Positions 59,598 through 64,000 of a DNA stretch of 64,000 bases are shown here, in pieces. Numbering within the stretch: the stretch's first letter is position 1; each line of letters opens with the position of its first letter. Location of the stretch: contig JANTQA010000015.1 of the NCBI GenBank assembly GCA_027625915.1, forward strand, positions 2,418,001-2,482,000, read 5' to 3'. Below the pieces are notes generated by a model. That model was given only the letters and a program-made list of their open reading frames with translations, was not told where the DNA came from and ran no database searches. Source of the stretch: Anaeramoeba flamelloides (Eukaryota > Metamonada > Anaeramoebidae). The position numbers and the translations under genes are program-made.

Positions 59598-61260
59598 TTT
59601 GTTGAAAGGTTTAAAATAAGTCAAGAAATTTGATAAGGATTATAGATAAAAAGATTATCAAAAAGTTTTCAAGAAAAAGTAATTAAAATAAAAGAAAAAA
59701 AAAAAAAATTCAAAAAGAAAGGATAGTGAAGATAAAAAAGAGTAAAAAGAAAACAAAAATGTTTCGACACAAAAGATTTCCTTTTCAATGATTTTTTAAC
59801 AACACATTTCTTTATTATTTTAGGACACACATCAATTTCATGTTAGTTTTCATATAGACAATTAATTGTTTTTTTTTTTTTGATTTTTCTTCAAATTTAT
59901 TTATAAATGAAACAGATCTTGGGAATTCTCTGGTAATTCAATAAATAAGCTTTTAAAAAAACGTCACTTGTTTTTTTTTTTTTGAGTTTTGGTGGAAATC
60001 GGAAAAAAGATTTAAAAAAAGAATTTTTAAAGCATAAGGGGTTTTATTCAACAACACACAATATAAAATTTTAGAAAAAACAAAAAGTTGTTTGGTTTGT
60101 AACAAACCCTTGTTCTTTTGTTTGTTTGGAAATTTCTTGTTGAAGCATCTTTTTTTTTGAAATTTTGTGAACTTTTTTTGTTTTTTTTATTAGGGTTGAG
60201 AATTGTGTTTGTTGGTGAATCTTTTTTGCATCTTTCTTATTAAATTTCATTGTTCTTTTTTCGAATAAAATTAAAAGTTCTTTTTTTTATAAAAAAAAAA
60301 AAAAGTTGAAAAAAAAAGTTTAAGTCAACAGATATTTTGGTAATTAGTCAAAATTTGGGGGTTTTGATCTATTTTTGATTTGAAACACTTGTTTATAATT
60401 CATCTCGAGCCAAAATAAAAATTTTTTTGAATTTAATTTAGTTTTTCTTTTTTTTTTGGGCCTTTGTGGAGAATTTGTTGAAGGTTTGTCAAAAGAACTA
60501 GTCCTGTAAAATACTGTTTAAAGTGGTGTTTGGTGTTTTGTGTTTTGTGTTTTGTGTTTGTTGCTTGGTGCTTGGTGCTTTTGTGCTTCGAAATTTTTTG
60601 AGATCTACAGTTATCTTGTGTTCGTTTCAGTTGCCGTGTCTTTTCATTATTTGATAGCTTCTTTAATTACGCTCTTCACGTTTCACATAATCGGGTAGCT
60701 ACGTGTATAATTTTATGGTACAAAAAACAAAAAGGTTGCTTTTATTCATAAACTAAGCAATTTTAATGCATATTTTATTTTTTTTATTTTTTCACACAAA
60801 AATTTTACAAGTTTTGGGGAAAAAGGAAAAGTTTATTAAAAATGATAAAATCCGTCGATTAAAAAGTTTTGTTGTTCTTTTTGTTATCATAAAAAACAAT
60901 TAATTTCAAAGATTCAGTGTTTGGAGTGTTTGAAAAACCTATTTTTAATAAAAATCAATGAGTTTTAAGAACTTTTTTTGTGGATAAAATTGTGATTTAA
61001 TTTCTTTTGAGATTTTTGATTGTTTGATCTTGGAAGCTAAAAAAAGTAGGTGTTAGTTTGTGTTTGTTTTATTTTCTTGGTGGCCAGTGATTGATAGATT
61101 TTTGTTATCCTAAGAGATAAATGGTTGAAAAAGAAAAACAAAAGAACCGGTATTTGAATTCTAATTGGGAATAAATTTTTGCTTTCTTGATCTTTTTCAG
61201 ATTGTTTTTTTAAAAGTATACAGTTCTCTAAGAAATTGGTTGTAAGTGTGTGATCTTTAT
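59598..61260 (-). promoter_or_regulatory. Probable long leader or regulatory region of the Asn/Lys-rich gene
   Basis: G/T-rich on the plus strand (A/C-rich on the gene's strand), of higher complexity than intergenic DNA. It has a short tandem region at about 60530-60590 (TGTTTTGTGTTTTGTGTTTT, CTTGGTGCTTGGTGC). No ORF is convincing. Its extent and character mirror the leader upstream of 11444. Confidence 0.35.
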
Positions 61261-61498
61261 TTTGTAAAGGAAATTCAAAATGAAGATGAAATTTTTCCTA
61301 TTTAAAATTTTAAGCATTATTATTTCGGTGATAAATTTGATGTTTAAAAAGGGAAATTATGATAACCGTCCCCTTGAAAGAGATCTATTATTCCCTGTAA
61401 AATTTATTAATTGAGAATTTCGATTCTCTTTGTAAGAGGATCTTTCCAAGTTTAAAAGATTTTAAAAAAATTAATAATTTTCAAAGAAAAGACATTTA

Positions 61499-61939
61499 CT
61501 ATTGAGAGAAAAATCTTGGACACAGAAAAATAGTTGGACACCATTTTTAATTGGGAACCTTAGTAAAATTGAAAATCAAATCCAATTGATAACTAGTTGA
61601 AATTTATCTAAACCCAGGTTTAAATGTGATACAAGTTCATTAATCTGTGGTTTGTGTAGAACTCTCATTTGAATGGTTGACAACTAAAGTAGATCATGCT
61701 ATTTTAACAAAAATCTTCATTTTAGTAAAGTTTACTATTAATTCTGAAAATGGTCTTTTTTAAACTTGCTTTAGATTATAAGAGATAAGGTTTTGAAAAA
61801 GTAGAATTACATTAATTCTTCTTCTAATAAGTATATTATTCTTATTTTCTTTAGTTATTTCACAAACGAAAGAAATTAAAAATCATTTTCAGTAATGTTC
61901 CCAATTACAATTGCTGTCCAACATTTTTCTCTCAACAGT
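61499..61939. mobile_element. Inverted-repeat element, about 440 bp
   Basis: TA-flanked. Left end CTATTGAGAGAAAAATCTTG and right end CATTTTTCTCTCAACAGT are inverted repeats. Inside lies AATTGGGAACCTTAGTAAAA on the left and TTTTCAGTAATGTTCCCAAT on the right. The inner motif matches the element at 14.6-15.0 kb, while the outer arms differ. Confidence 0.78.
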
Positions 61940-63005
61940 TAGAACATTTTTACCCTTCTTTGATCATAATAAATTCGATTTTAGGATTTTATAATTTCCA
62001 TTTCAAACGAATAACCCAAAACAATTCTCCAATCAGCTCTAAATATTTTTTAAATTTACTTTTACAAGTTTGAAAGGTTTTGAAACTTTGAACTTATTCT
62101 TGAAAAGATGTATAAGCTATTTTTTTATATAGAATTCTCTTTCAAAGATCTTTTAAAAAATTTATTTGTGTTTGTATTGATTTTTAACTTTGAAATGAGT
62201 AATTTTTTTGTCCAATTTCCTCAAAAAGAATATTCTTTTCAAGAACTGAAAGTTCAATAACATTACAACACAACATTCTCAGAGGTAGAACGATGACCTG
62301 TAACTCCCAGAATAACAATAAATTGAATTAAGAACCATCTGAATTTAATATTATGTAAGAACTGAAATCGAAGAGTATATCCGAAAAGAATACGATTTCA
62401 AGGAAAATACAAAATGTTTCCAAAATTTCTTTCTGATTAGATTTTATCATAAATTTAAACATTATTTTAAGATAAAAAAGCCATTTGAAATTCTCAGACA
62501 AAACTGGGCCATTTAAAATACCCTTTTACCACTAACCCCTCTCACTTTCTACTTGATAGTTGCACACACCCACGCACCCTCACACACATAAACATACAAA
62601 TTACAACCAATTCAAGAATATTTTACTATAAAGAGAAAAGTTTCGGATAAGAAAATTGCATTTTTAATTTTTTTTTTGATTATTTTTAAATAACAACAAA
62701 AAAAAATTATAGAATTGAGAAAAATTTAGACTTTTTTTTGATTTAGTTATTTTTTATTTCATTTTATTTTTTGATTATTATTAATTTTTTTATAAAATTT
62801 ATATTTCAGTAAAACTTTACATTTTTTTTTAGACACAAAAGTAGGGTGTTAAAATAAAAAAAATACCTATTTTAAAATACCAAGAAGTTGAAAAACATTA
62901 CAATTAAACTTATTTTCAACTAAGGTATTATACAATTCACATGTAGTTTTTTTTAAACAGAACTTTAAAAATATTCTCAAAATAAAGAAATTAACCACCC
63001 CATAA

Positions 63006-63049
<44 letters not shown>

Positions 63050-63071
63050 TATATCTCCAATAATTATAATA
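61940..63071. other. AT-rich non-coding stretch
   Basis: No gene was seen. There is a C-rich patch (CACACACCCACGCACCCTC) near 62.56 kb and a (TA)n microsatellite at about 63007-63050, immediately beside the last family A MITE. Confidence 0.5.
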
Positions 63072-63261
63072 CAGTCAGTTCCACCATTAGTACACAAACT
63101 TTCAACAAAATTTAAGGTACAAAAAAATCTCATATTAAAGCATATTTTTCAGAATTTTTTTTTATACAAATTATTTTACCAGAATTTGAATTTTGTGCTA
63201 TAAATTATAATTTTTTATGACTTAATTCCCCTTCAAAATTTATACCTTAAAAGCAACACAG
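63072..63261. mobile_element. MITE family A, copy 5
   Basis: TA-flanked, 190 bp. It starts CAGTCAGTTCCACCATTAGT and ends TTAAAAGCAACACAG. It is the most diverged copy, but the internal ACAAACTTTCAACAAAATTT is clear. Confidence 0.8.
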
Positions 63262-63587
63262 TATATAATCAAAATAAATATTTTATCAAACTATTAGGAT
63301 AGGAATCGATAAATATGCGAAAAGTATATAAACTCTAAAATCGACCCTTTTTGTCAAAAAAATCATGATATTGATCACTTCATATTTCGATGTAAAAAAT
63401 ATGAAAAAAAAACTTGAAAACTATGCAAAAATTAACCCAAAAAATCAAAAATTTTTACTTTAAAAGATTGTTGTTAATAAAAACACTGGTGAATCGCCGA
63501 GGGAAACAAAAATAAAAGAATTTTATTACATTATTATAAAATATTTCCTGAACAAGATGACTCAACATGTTTTCACAAAAAAAAAAG

Positions 63588-63677
63588 ATGTCAAATTCAA
63601 TTGATTTTGGATCACACAATCACACACAAATTCATCCCAATTCCAACAACTCTAAACCTGTTTTCTTATCTGATTTT
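63588..63677 (+). CDS. Possible first exon of a gene running off the right edge
   Basis: Thirty codons (MSNSIDFGSHNHTQIHPNSN, then NSKPVFLSDF) end exactly at a donor GTATCT. Composition is polar and unlike the flanking AT-rich noise. An in-frame ATG at 63567 could add seven residues. A later coding-like stretch after a TTTAG acceptor at about 63.83 kb (HFEILSSIDRVLLNTQPRTE) could belong to it, but the phase is not resolved. Function unknown. Confidence 0.3.
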
Positions 63678-64000
63678 GTATCTCTCTCGTTTTTTTTATT
63701 CCTCATTGTTTATTCTTTCATTTCTTTTTATTGTGTCTCTTTTTTCCACCTTATTTTCAAAAACTAAACAAAGTTCAAAATGTTTCCAACTATTGTGTAT
63801 ATTCACTTCTTGAATCAGAAGTTACTAATTTAGCCACTTCGAAATTCTCTCTTCGATAGATAGAGTACTTTTAAACACTCAACCTAGAACAGAGTATCCG
63901 TAAAACGCTATTTTAGAGATACTTTTATTCCATCATGTGAATCTTGAAAAATTCACTATATTGATAAATTCAAATAAATGCCTGAAAAATTTTTTGCTTC

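Noticed and set aside
1-64000. CRISPR arrays, bacterial operons or plasmid origins
   Set aside because: No regularly spaced repeats with unique spacers, no Shine-Dalgarno-led gene strings; introns and gene content are eukaryotic.

Overview
The window is strongly AT-rich eukaryotic nuclear DNA, with long A and T runs almost everywhere. The standard code fits: TAA, TGA and TAG all end plausible genes. Introns follow the GT...AG rule, with donors such as GTAAAT, GTAATT or GTATGC and acceptors such as TATAG or AATAG. Gene content (cytosolic glycerol-3-phosphate dehydrogenase, alpha-actinin, importin alpha, a COPI-associated membrane protein, lysine- or asparagine-rich nuclear-looking proteins) fits a unicellular, probably amoeboid or flagellated protist. 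A metamonad of the Anaeramoeba type would fit the AT content, the oversized alpha-actinin and the lysine-rich proteins. That is an inference from style, not a proof.

Layout: 2.7-4.2 kb, GPD1 in three exons on the minus strand. 4.6-7.1 kb, decayed coding remnants interrupted by an inverted-repeat element. 9.5-12.8 kb, a long leader and a lysine-rich nuclear-type protein. 13.3-15.0 kb, two inverted-repeat transposon relics around a small two-exon gene. 17.2-24.8 kb, a 2447-residue alpha-actinin with 14 tandem spectrin-type repeats. 25-31 kb, mostly non-coding with MITEs and a small spliced ORF. 31.4-31.8 kb, two tiny ORFs that overlap by ATGA. 32-37 kb, MITEs and a palindrome of about 2.7 kb. 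37.5-47.8 kb, one divergent importin alpha whose exons are separated by introns of 1.7-3.8 kb that host transposon relics and, on the other strand, a GET1-like ORF. 51.2-52.2 kb, one MITE nested in another. 52.8-53.9 kb, a four-exon COPI-associated membrane protein. 56.1-57.3 kb, a possible small multi-exon gene. 57.6-59.6 kb, a second nuclear-type protein with a long leader. The right edge holds the first exon of a further possible gene.

The recognised genes do not form one pathway; they are ordinary cell machinery (glycerol metabolism, actin bundling, nuclear import, Golgi traffic, perhaps ER membrane insertion). The most striking non-genic content is a set of short TA-flanked palindromic elements. 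One family of about 195 bp has five copies, another of 478 bp has two copies of equal length, and a third looser group shares an inner TIR motif. Nesting and an occupied/empty-site comparison give their relative ages. All splice models were built by eye from reading frame, splice signals and family alignment; small exons may be missing.
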